Both the position numbers and the translations under genes were made by a program. 11,395 nucleotides of DNA from CAZAOY01 sp964486925 (lineage in GTDB: Bacteria; Bacillota; Clostridia; Oscillospirales; Ruminococcaceae): positions 1 to 11,395 of the forward strand of contig CAZAOY010000070.1 of assembly GCA_964486925.1 (NCBI GenBank), read 5' to 3'. Below the pieces are notes generated by a model that had not been told where the DNA came from, did not search any database, and was given only the letters and a program-made list of their open reading frames with translations. Shown one piece after another: positions 6,479 to 11,395 of this stretch. Every line of letters begins with the position of its first letter. The first letter of the stretch is position 1.

Positions 6479-6550
6479 TCCAACTAATAGGAAAAGTTAA
6501 CACCCATTGATAAAATGTACGTTACAGATAATACTCATTTGATGGTGTTA
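6479..6550 (-). terminator. Shared 3' module, copy 2, forming a hairpin with the end of the phosphatase gene
   Basis: The repeat itself covers about 6479-6536. On the - strand its GGGTGTTA (6504-6497) can pair with TAACACC (6550-6544), which begins at the TAA stop of the phosphatase gene. This gives a 7-bp stem, plus two further pairs past a bulged G, followed by ACTTTTCCTATT. The 5' arm lies at the gene's own 3' end and the 3' arm comes from the repeat. The loop is long (about 30 bases), so termination efficiency is uncertain. Confidence 0.5.
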
Positions 6551-7108
6551 CAAATAGTCAAATTCTGTACAATCATATGATTCATCGAAGTCAATCTCTG
6601 CTATTCCACACTGTGGTATGTCGGGATATGCAATGAACGAACGGATAACGATACTGTGAGATACTACAATAATCTTTTTGTATCTACTATATCTTAATAG
6701 CGCGGTTTTTGCGCGATTAAAAACATCCTCAAAATCCTCGAATATAATCTCGCTATCTTTCGGACATACCCCTTTGTATTTTCTACATAATTCTTCTGCT
6801 TTTATTACATCTTCTTTTGTTGAGCACCTAAAAGATAAATCTGGTATCCACTCATGTAAACCCAATTCTACTTTTATATCTAAATTTCTATTCTTAGATA
6901 TTATTGCTGCGGTATGCATGGCACGTGTATATGGAGAAGAAACAATTATCTCGGCATTATTCAATCTATAATCATGTGAAGCATTTTCAGCTAGTTCAAT
7001 CCCTTTTTCAGTTAAGGGAGCCAAATCAAGCCCATGACCTATGTAGCTTCTTTCCGTAACAGGTAAGTAATCCTGTTGGCTATGCCTCATAAATACGATT
7101 TTTTGCAT
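6548..7108 (-). CDS. Histidine phosphatase superfamily protein (phosphoglycerate mutase-like)
   Basis: A 186-aa cytoplasmic enzyme of the branch that forms a phospho-histidine intermediate. The nucleophile motif is FMRHSQQ (residues 6-12; Arg8, His9), where the usual RHG is RHS. The second arginine is in SSPYTRAMHTA (Arg62), the probable acid/base glutamate is in GLHEW (Glu86), and the second catalytic histidine is in VVSHS (His151). All core residues are therefore present and the protein is likely active. The substrate is open: small phosphatases of this group act on sugar phosphates, nucleotides, cofactor phosphates or phosphoproteins. The start follows GGGAGG, nine bases upstream. A glycolytic mutase is unlikely given the short length. 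The stop codon lies in the 5' arm of the hairpin described at 6479-6550. Confidence 0.85.
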   Translation of the reverse strand: MQKIVFMRHSQQDYLPVTERSYIGHGLDLAPLTEKGIELAENASHDYRLNNAEIIVSSPYTRAMHTAAIISKNRNLDIKVELGLHEWIPDLSFRCSTKEDVIKAEELCRKYKGVCPKDSEIIFEDFEDVFNRAKTALLRYSRYKKIIVVSHSIVIRSFIAYPDIPQCGIAEIDFDESYDCTEFDYL

Positions 7109-7125
7109 AACATGCTACCTCCCAC

Positions 7126-7210
7126 TATATAAATAACCCCATTATACTAATAAGAAAAGCTACCACCCATTGATAAAATACAGGCAAGATAATGCTCATT
7201 CGGTGTGGTA
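7126..7210 (-). terminator. Shared 3' module, copy 3, forming a hairpin with the end of the GNAT gene
   Basis: The repeat covers about 7126-7198 and starts, on the - strand, with the TGA stop of the acetyltransferase gene. Its GGGTGGTA (7168-7161) can pair with TACCACACCG (7210-7201), the last codons before that stop, in a stem of about nine pairs with one bulged A, followed by GCTTTTCTTATT. Compared with copy 2, GGTGGTA replaces GGTGTTA and the opposite arm changes from TAACAC to TACCAC, a compensating change. A TATAAT further on (7146-7141) might serve the phosphatase gene as a -10, but no -35 fits. Confidence 0.55.
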
Positions 7211-7705
7211 TTTCTCATAAGTCTTATTTCCGTTTTTATCATTTATCTTCCCAGAATAAATATACCCCATTGATTCCCAAAATGACACTCCAGTATTAGC
7301 GCTCGCATCTAAGTAAATATCTTTTGCCCCATGTGAATAAATTACATTTTCAATAAACTCACACATTTGCTTAGCATAACCTTTTCTGCGAAATCCAGAG
7401 ATAATATAAAATTCTCGAATAAACCCCCAACCCTCTCTTTTGCACAATGGATTATCTTTTGTGTCAATTTGAGCCATTGCAAATCCAATCGGCTCATTAT
7501 TTTTAATGCACAAATATAACCATATCGTATATTTTTTTGTTTCATTACTAATAGTGTCGAGGATTTTAGGTAAATACTTTTTGGGTATATTATCTTCCAG
7601 CTTATCAGCACATATTTCATCGAAATAGTCGGAAAGCATTTGCAAAAAAGAATCATAGTGGTTTAATAAATCCTTGCTGTATAGAACAAACTCCAATTTT
7701 TCCAT
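7196..7705 (-). CDS. GNAT-family N-acetyltransferase
   Basis: A 169-aa cytoplasmic enzyme that should move an acetyl group from acetyl-CoA to an amine. The acetyl-CoA pyrophosphate loop (motif A) is REFYIISGFRRKGYAKQM (residues 97-114), a good Q/RxxGxG/A match, preceded by the strand IGFAMAQI (73-80). Motif B is seen in YLDASANTGVSFWESMGY (131-148), with the expected small residues and the N....F....GF/Y pattern. The length is normal for a single-domain GNAT. The acceptor is unknown; drug, polyamine, peptide or protein are all possible, and I see no features of a named aminoglycoside acetyltransferase. The start is supported by GAGGT about seven bases upstream. A short ORF with a better ribosome site (7653-7745) overlaps this start in another frame and could control it. 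Confidence 0.87.
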   Translation of the reverse strand: MEKLEFVLYSKDLLNHYDSFLQMLSDYFDEICADKLEDNIPKKYLPKILDTISNETKKYTIWLYLCIKNNEPIGFAMAQIDTKDNPLCKREGWGFIREFYIISGFRRKGYAKQMCEFIENVIYSHGAKDIYLDASANTGVSFWESMGYIYSGKINDKNGNKTYEKYHTE

Positions 7706-7745
7706 AAAAATGACCTCTTTCTTTTGTTTTATTTGAGATAGCCAT
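7653..7745 (-). CDS. 30-codon upstream ORF overlapping the GNAT start (possible leader peptide)
   Basis: On the - strand AAGAAGGTGA (7760-7751), then five bases, then ATG (7745) opens a 30-residue frame starting MAISNKTKERGHFYGKIG and ending with TGA at 7655-7653. It overlaps the first 53 bases of the acetyltransferase gene in a different frame. Its ribosome site is at least as good as that of the enzyme gene. Translation of this frame would run ribosomes through the enzyme's start, so it could couple to or attenuate the enzyme. The peptide matches nothing I recognise. It may also be chance. Confidence 0.35.
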   Translation of the reverse strand: MAISNKTKERGHFYGKIGVCSIQQGFIKPL

Positions 7746-7769
7746 TTTTATCACCTTCTTTCATAAAAT

Positions 7770-7775
7770 ATTATA
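7770..7775 (-). promoter_or_regulatory. Possible -10 box for the GNAT gene
   Basis: TATAAT reads on the - strand at 7775-7770, 65 bases before the GNAT start and 25 before the short upstream ORF. The only good -35-like sequence, TTGATA, is 22 bases upstream of it, which is too far for a standard promoter. A position for a separate promoter is expected here because the tRNA terminator at 7837-7887 should stop read-through. Confidence 0.35.
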
Positions 7776-7810
7776 GATTAAGTTGTTTTACCACCCCTAT
7801 CAAGATTATA

Positions 7811-7860
7811 TAAATAACCCCTACAATACTAATAAGAAAAGCTACCACCCATCGACAAAA
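7811..7860 (-). repeat. Shared 3' module, copy 4 (distal half of the tRNA-Leu terminator and beyond)
   Basis: On the - strand this copy reads TTTTGTCGATGGGTGGTAG, then CTTTTCTTATTAGTATTG, then a GGGGTTATTTATATAA block. It is nearly identical to copy 3 (7126-7198) over about 45 bases, including the stretch past the T-run. That extended match shows common descent of the two stretches rather than simple convergence on a terminator shape. Confidence 0.75.
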
Positions 7861-7887
7861 TTCATTTATCAATAGATGGTAGCTTTT
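7837..7887 (-). terminator. Intrinsic terminator of tRNA-Leu, 23-bp stem with four G-U pairs
   Basis: The arms 7837-7859 and 7865-7887 pair over all 23 positions around a 5-base loop. Four positions are C/A mismatches when read as + strand RNA but G-U wobbles in - strand RNA, so the stem is continuous only for leftward transcription, matching the tRNA's direction. The 3' arm ends in GCTTTTCTTATT, a usable U-tract. The stem begins one base after the encoded CCA of the tRNA. Confidence 0.88.
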
Positions 7888-7888
7888 T

Positions 7889-7975
7889 TGGTGCTGGTGA
7901 CCGGAATCGAACCGGTACGAGGTTGCCCTCACAGGATTTTAAGTCCTGGGCGTCTGCCTGTTCCGCCACACCAGC
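7889..7975 (-). tRNA. tRNA-Leu (anticodon UAA), CCA encoded
   Basis: On the - strand the acceptor arm GCTGGTG (from 7975) pairs with CACCAGC (7899-7893), followed by discriminator A and an encoded CCA ending at 7889. The anticodon stem CAGGA/TCCTG frames the 7-base loop CTTAAAA with anticodon TAA, which reads UUA (and UUG by wobble). The long variable arm TGAGGGCAACCTCGT makes it a class II tRNA, as leucine requires, and the T-arm ACCGGTTCGATTCCGGT has the TTCGA loop. The length is 87 bases with CCA, normal for tRNA-Leu. It has its own promoter (8000-8028) and terminator, so it is a one-gene unit. Genes downstream of it look like accessory DNA. Confidence 0.97.
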
Positions 7976-7999
7976 AAAGTCAAATTTGACTGCCTTTAT

Positions 8000-8028
8000 A
8001 TTGTACCATATAAAGCACAGTTTGTCAA
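8000..8028 (-). promoter_or_regulatory. Promoter of tRNA-Leu
   Basis: On the - strand TTGACA (8028-8023) and TACAAT (8005-8000) are exactly 17 bases apart, a near-perfect vegetative promoter as expected for a stable RNA gene. Transcription should begin near 7993, about 18 bases before the mature tRNA. The perfect palindrome AGTCAAATTTGACT (7978-7991) then lies in this short 5' leader. The stretch from 8029 to 8124 is AT-rich and shows no feature. Confidence 0.88.
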
Positions 8029-8124
8029 TATTTTTCTGCAAAATTTATTCTATATTCTCAAAAAATTACTAAAGATACGTAAAACCATAGTACTAACCAC
8101 TCTAAAAACTATAACTATATATAA

Positions 8125-8167
8125 ACACGCACTCTATACCATCGCCTTTGGATAATAGGGTGCGTGT
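8125..8167 (-). terminator. Hairpin after oppF (probable operon terminator)
   Basis: ACACGCAC (8125-8132) pairs with GTGCGTGT (8160-8167). Inside, CTAT pairs with ATAG after one mismatched position. Read leftward, as from the end of oppF 24 bases away, the stem is followed by TTATATATAGTT, a weak U-tract. Read rightward the mismatch becomes a G-U pair, so it may act in both directions. Confidence 0.65.
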
Positions 8168-8190
8168 ATTATATAATTTGAATAAATATT

Positions 8191-9183
8191 CTAGATACCC
8201 TCTAGTTCGTAGTTCCCTGGGTTTACCCTGTGGCAGGATACAAAGTGGCCTGGCTCAACCTCGATTAGCTCCGGTGTAACGGTCTTACACTTCTCGATAG
8301 CATATCTGCAACGTGAACAGAATGCACAGCCTGCCATCTTGTTTATCGGGCTTGGAACGTCACCTTCTAGGATAATCCTTGCCTTTTGTTTCTCTGCGTC
8401 TGGGTCTGGAAGCGGTACAGAGGATAGCAATGCCTTAGAGTATGGATGTAAAGTCTTTGTGTAGATCTCATCACTTGAAGCAAGCTCAACGATCTTACCT
8501 AGATACATAACCGCAATTCTATCACTAATATACTTTACAATATTTAAGTCATGTGCAATAAATAGGTAGGTTAATCCTAGCTTACCTTGAAGCTCCTTTA
8601 AAAGGTTTATAACCTGCGACTGGATTGAAACGTCAAGCGCAGATATAGGCTCATCACAGATGATAAACTCAGGCTCGATTGCAAGTGCTCTAGCAATACC
8701 AATCCTTTGACGTTGACCGCCGGAAAATTCATGCGGGAAACGGTTGGAATGCTCGGCATTTAGACCTACAAGCTCTAGTAGCTCATATATCCTATTCTCT
8801 CTTACCTTTCCAGAATATAACCCGTGGATATCAATCCCTTCTCCAATTATAGAACCAACGGTCATACGTGGGTCTAGAGAAGCGTATGGGTCTTGGAAAA
8901 TCATCTGTACATTTTTGCAGAAGGTCATCTTTGCAGATTTACCGAGTCTATGCGGAACAGCTTTTCCGTCATAATAAAACTCACCCGATGTCTGTGAATA
9001 TATCCTTGATAAAACCCTTCCGAATGTGGATTTCCCACAACCGGATTCTCCAACAAGCCCTAAGGTTTCTCCCTTAAATATCTGAAGATCGATACCGTCT
9101 ATTGCCCTTAAAATCTTGTTATCACCAACATGGAAATATTTTTTAATGTTTTGAAGGTCTATTAACACTTTGTTATTTTGCAT
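8191..9183 (-). CDS. oppF: Oligopeptide/dipeptide ABC importer ATP-binding protein OppF
   Basis: A 330-aa cytoplasmic ATPase, one of the two that drive the Opp/Dpp peptide importer. Walker A is GESGCGKST (residues 45-53), the Q-loop is in MIFQDPYASLDPRMTV (94-109), the signature is FSGGQRQRIGIARAL (153-167), Walker B is FIICDEPISALD (173-184), and the switch histidine is His211 in IAHDLN. The C-terminal oligo_HPY region (about 235-320) carries the cysteine cluster CAFCSRCRYAIEKC and a later Cys, typical of this subfamily and in some members linked to an iron-sulfur site. ATG at 9183 is chosen over ATG at 9198 because GGAGGTG (9196-9190) lies seven bases before it and the upstream ATG overlaps that site. 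The gene overlaps the end of oppD by 11 bases. It closes the operon. Confidence 0.93.
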   Translation of the reverse strand: MQNNKVLIDLQNIKKYFHVGDNKILRAIDGIDLQIFKGETLGLVGESGCGKSTFGRVLSRIYSQTSGEFYYDGKAVPHRLGKSAKMTFCKNVQMIFQDPYASLDPRMTVGSIIGEGIDIHGLYSGKVRENRIYELLELVGLNAEHSNRFPHEFSGGQRQRIGIARALAIEPEFIICDEPISALDVSIQSQVINLLKELQGKLGLTYLFIAHDLNIVKYISDRIAVMYLGKIVELASSDEIYTKTLHPYSKALLSSVPLPDPDAEKQKARIILEGDVPSPINKMAGCAFCSRCRYAIEKCKTVTPELIEVEPGHFVSCHRVNPGNYELEGI

Positions 9184-10195
9184 CTTTAGCACCTCCATTT
9201 ATATCATTCTTAATTGGACAGCTTGAATGGTGAAGCCAACATGCCGAGGTATGGGTATCAGTTACCTTAAAGTGTTCTGGCTTATTCTCTAAACATACCT
9301 TCATACAGTACTTACACCTAGCCGCAAACTCACACCCTACAGGTGGATTTAGTAGGTTTGGCGGACTACCCGGAATTGAGGTCAGCTTTTGACCCTTCTC
9401 GCTTCCAACATGAGGAAGCGACTCTAGAAGTCCTTGTGTGTATGGATGGGATGGATTATAGAATATATCCTCTACAGAAGCAGATTCCATTATACGTCCA
9501 CCGTACATTACCACAACCCTCTGTGCAAGGTTTGCAACAACCCCAAGGTCGTGGGTAATTAGTATAATCGCAGTACCTGTTTTCTCCTTAATATCTCGAA
9601 GCAGGTCGATTATCTGTGCCTGAATTGTAACGTCAAGCGCTGTAGTTGGTTCATCTGCAATAAGCAGCTTTGGACTGCATGCAAGTGCCATAGCTATCAT
9701 AACCCTCTGGCGCATACCGCCTGAAAACTGATACGGATACTGATGTATACGTTGTTCTGGGTTTGGAATTTGTACTAGCTTTAAAAGCTCGAGTGCCTTA
9801 GCATCCGCCGCCTTCTTATCTAGCTTTTGGTGTTTTACAATGGATTCGGTAAGCTGTTTGCCTACCTTCATAGTTGGGTTTAAAGACGTCATAGGATCTT
9901 GGAAGATCATCGACACATCCTTACCACGGATGTTTTCCATCTCTTTCTCTGAGGTGTTTACTATATCGATACCGCCTAGCATAATTGTTCCTGACTTTAT
10001 CCTTGCAGGTGGCATTGGATTTAGTTTCATTATTGTTTGAGCTGTAACGCTCTTACCGCATCCGGATTCTCCTACTACTGCTAAAACCTCGCCCTCATCA
10101 ACATGATAGCTAACGCCTCGAACAGCCTGTACCTCTCCGGCATACGTGTCAAAGGATACATATAAGTCATCTATTGTTAGCACATTATTTGCCAT
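9173..10195 (-). CDS. oppD: Oligopeptide/dipeptide ABC importer ATP-binding protein OppD
   Basis: A 340-aa ATPase forming the heterodimer with OppF on the cytoplasmic face of the OppBC channel. Walker A is GESGCGKS (residues 42-49), the Q-loop is MIFQDPMTSLNPTMKVG (96-112), the signature is FSGGMRQRVMIAMAL (157-171), Walker B is LLIADEPTTALD (177-188), and the switch histidine is His215 in ITHDLG. The C-terminal oligo_HPY domain (about 240-325) includes the CxxxxxxxC-type cluster FAARCKYCMKVC. Length and motif spellings fit OppD rather than OppF (FSGGMRQRV versus FSGGQRQRI). The ribosome site GGCGG is modest, seven to eight bases before ATG. It is separated from oppC by 93 bases holding two inverted repeats. 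Confidence 0.93.
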   Translation of the reverse strand: MANNVLTIDDLYVSFDTYAGEVQAVRGVSYHVDEGEVLAVVGESGCGKSVTAQTIMKLNPMPPARIKSGTIMLGGIDIVNTSEKEMENIRGKDVSMIFQDPMTSLNPTMKVGKQLTESIVKHQKLDKKAADAKALELLKLVQIPNPEQRIHQYPYQFSGGMRQRVMIAMALACSPKLLIADEPTTALDVTIQAQIIDLLRDIKEKTGTAIILITHDLGVVANLAQRVVVMYGGRIMESASVEDIFYNPSHPYTQGLLESLPHVGSEKGQKLTSIPGSPPNLLNPPVGCEFAARCKYCMKVCLENKPEHFKVTDTHTSACWLHHSSCPIKNDINGGAKDAK

Positions 10196-10213
10196 TAATT
10201 TACCGCCATTTCT

Positions 10214-10278
10214 CTGTACAAATTCTTTATTTAAGGTGTACAGTAGCCTTTACTAACCACCAAACATAACAAGGTGGT
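10214..10278 (-). repeat. Two inverted repeats in the oppC-oppD gap
   Basis: CTGTACA (10214-10220) and TGTACAG (10237-10243) are exact inverse complements 16 bases apart. ACCACC (10256-10261) and GGTGGT (10273-10278) form a second stem around 11 bases. Neither is followed by a T-run, so they are not standard terminators. In the mRNA they could stabilise the oppBC part or set a processing point that changes the ratio of permease to ATPase. No internal promoter is evident. Confidence 0.5.
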
Positions 10279-10288
10279 ATATATTAAT

Positions 10289-11230
10289 CTATCTTCTTAA
10301 CTTAGGGTCAAAGGAATCACGCAGTGCATCCCCTAAAAGGTTAAACGCAAGCATTGTAACACTGATAAGCACCGCAGGGATAATCAGAATATGCGGATAC
10401 TGCATAAATACTGCCGCCCCGTCAGAAGCCAGTGTTCCCCAGCTAGCCTGTGGGATTGGAACACCTAGTCCGATAAAGCTTAGGAACGCTTCTGTAAAGA
10501 TTGCCGATGGAATCGCTAGGGTAATGTTAACCATCATTACCGATAGAGTATTCGGTAGCAGGTGACGAAGGATAATTCTAAACGGACTACCACCCATAAC
10601 CTTAGCGGCAAGGATAAATTCCTGTTCCTTTAACTGCATTACCTGCCCACGCACAAGCCTTGCCATCCCCGTCCATCCAACAGCAGAATACGCAACAATT
10701 ATAGTAGTAATACCAGGCTTCATGATCATCATCAATAGAATTACAATTATTAAGTAAGGAATACCAATAATAAGCTCAACAATCCTCATCATAAGATTGT
10801 CAACCCAACCGCCAAAATAACCTGATATACCGCCATATAACGCTCCCACAACGAAGTTTATCAAAACCGCTGTAAACGCGATAAATAGAGATATTCTTGC
10901 TCCATCCCAGATTCTAACCCACATGTCGCGGCCTAGTACATCGGTACCAAAGATATGAAGCTTACCCGCTGTATCTCTATACATAAAAGGCTTATAGGAT
11001 TCCGCGGTGTTCTGGTCTGATATGCTAAACTCCGATATAGCCGGGAAGATTATAGCACCAAGGATTACAAGCACCAACAGCACTAAAAATACCATGGCAA
11101 TCTTGTTTTTAGATAGTCTACGCATAGCATCCTTAAAGAAGGAGATGCTAGGCGAGTTTATAGCTTCTGATTGGCGTTGATCCGCACCTACAACAGTAAA
11201 GTCAAGATCTTTTATATTTTCAACACTCAT
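10289..11230 (-). CDS. oppC: Oligopeptide/dipeptide ABC importer permease OppC
   Basis: A 313-aa inner-membrane subunit. Residues 31-75 are the OppC N-terminal region with the first helix (about 43-64), then an external segment with FGTDVLGRDMW (94-104), the hallmark of OppC/DppC. Five more helices lie near 112-135, 150-170, 174-192, 230-250 and 278-300. The EAA loop that docks on the ATPase is EFILAAKVMGGSPFRIILRH (204-223). The C-terminus, LLGDALRDSFDPKLR, is also characteristic. The ribosome site AAAGGAG, six bases before ATG, overlaps the end of oppB, and only three bases separate the two genes, so they are coupled. It forms the channel with OppB. The substrate is a peptide by family; dipeptide versus oligopeptide cannot be settled. 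Confidence 0.93.
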   Translation of the reverse strand: MSVENIKDLDFTVVGADQRQSEAINSPSISFFKDAMRRLSKNKIAMVFLVLLVLVILGAIIFPAISEFSISDQNTAESYKPFMYRDTAGKLHIFGTDVLGRDMWVRIWDGARISLFIAFTAVLINFVVGALYGGISGYFGGWVDNLMMRIVELIIGIPYLIIVILLMMIMKPGITTIIVAYSAVGWTGMARLVRGQVMQLKEQEFILAAKVMGGSPFRIILRHLLPNTLSVMMVNITLAIPSAIFTEAFLSFIGLGVPIPQASWGTLASDGAAVFMQYPHILIIPAVLISVTMLAFNLLGDALRDSFDPKLRR

Positions 11231-11233
11231 ATC

Positions 11234-11395
11234 TTACTCCTTTACTCCACTTAGTCGAATTCTAGGATCTACAAATCCATATGCTAGGTCAACAATTAGG
11301 TTTGCCGCAATTAGAAACGCGCCATAAAACAGTGTCGTACCAGAGATCATTGTGTAGTCCTGAATATTAATTGAGTTAACAAAGAACTTACCCAT
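11234..11395 (-). CDS. oppB: Oligopeptide/dipeptide ABC importer permease OppB, C-terminal 53 residues
   Basis: Only the 3' end is in the window; the gene continues past the right edge. The visible 53 residues run from MGKFFVNSINIQDYTMISG through a helix (TTLFYGAFLIAANLIVDLAY) to GFVDPRIRLSGVKE and a stop. The helix followed by VDPRIR is the standard C-terminus of OppB/DppB permeases, and FVNSI..QDYTMI..T is the conserved segment ahead of it. It should be the first permease gene, with any start and any oppA lying outside this window. The first visible codon being ATG is coincidental and not a start. Confidence 0.9.
   Translation of the reverse strand: MGKFFVNSINIQDYTMISGTTLFYGAFLIAANLIVDLAYGFVDPRIRLSGVKE

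Noticed and set aside
7342..7656. 104-codon frame on the - strand inside the acetyltransferase gene
   Set aside because: It is an out-of-frame shadow with no domain; the GNAT motifs are in the other frame.
6479..7860. Integron attC sites between the small accessory genes
   Set aside because: The repeats lack the paired RYYYAAC/GTTRRRY core sites and no integrase is present; a shared terminator explains their form better.
7889..7975. Attachment-site duplication of the tRNA-Leu 3' end
   Set aside because: No second copy of the T-arm/acceptor sequence was found by eye in the window, so an integrative element cannot be bounded.
1..11395. CRISPR array, transposon or phage genes
   Set aside because: No regularly spaced repeats with unique spacers, transposase, integrase or structural phage genes were seen.

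Overview
The window reads as a low-to-moderate GC Firmicutes chromosome, most likely of the class Clostridia. Supporting signs are strong AGGAGG-type ribosome binding sites, some TTG starts, near-perfect vegetative sigma (TTGACA-17-TATAAT) promoters, and a tRNA with an encoded CCA. The species cannot be read from the sequence. Genes point right from 1 to about 5.2 kb and left from about 5.37 kb to the end, meeting at a bidirectional terminator at 5310-5345.

Region 1 (1-2641, + strand) is a four-gene operon. It encodes a winged-helix regulator, a two-helix PLDc_N-type membrane protein, an ABC ATPase and an ABC-2-type permease. The last three match the yxlE-yxlF-yxlG set of the Bacillus subtilis sigY operon, but a DNA-binding regulator stands where sigma/anti-sigma genes would be. 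A long perfect hairpin follows the operon.

Region 2 (2697-5345, + strand) is a second transporter operon: a TetR-family repressor, a LolD/MacB-type ABC ATPase and an FtsX-type permease. Its promoter matches consensus exactly and its -10 is embedded in a 40-bp nested palindrome, which strongly suggests autorepression. Regions 1 and 2 look like two independently sensed export or envelope-defence modules side by side.

Region 3 (5372-7975, - strand) holds an acetate/succinate transporter of the SatP/GPR1/FUN34/YaaH family, then an AT-rich group of small accessory genes (a four-helix membrane protein of unknown function, a histidine phosphatase, a GNAT acetyltransferase), and tRNA-Leu(UAA). The accessory genes lie just downstream of the tRNA gene, a common insertion spot. 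A recurring module of about 45-70 bases, apparently the 3' half of a terminator, follows each accessory gene and also forms part of the tRNA terminator. For the phosphatase and acetyltransferase genes, the last codons of the gene appear to supply the matching 5' arm of the hairpin.

Region 4 (8125-11395, - strand) is a peptide/oligopeptide ABC importer in the order oppB (3' end only), oppC, oppD, oppF. It supplies the permease pair and both ATPases; the binding protein OppA is not in the window.

No CRISPR array, rRNA, transposase or integrase was seen, and no gene-free stretch exceeds 300 bases. The strongest unexplained signals are regulatory: the nested TetR operator, the operator over the SatP promoter, the shared 3' terminator module, and a 30-codon upstream ORF overlapping the acetyltransferase start.
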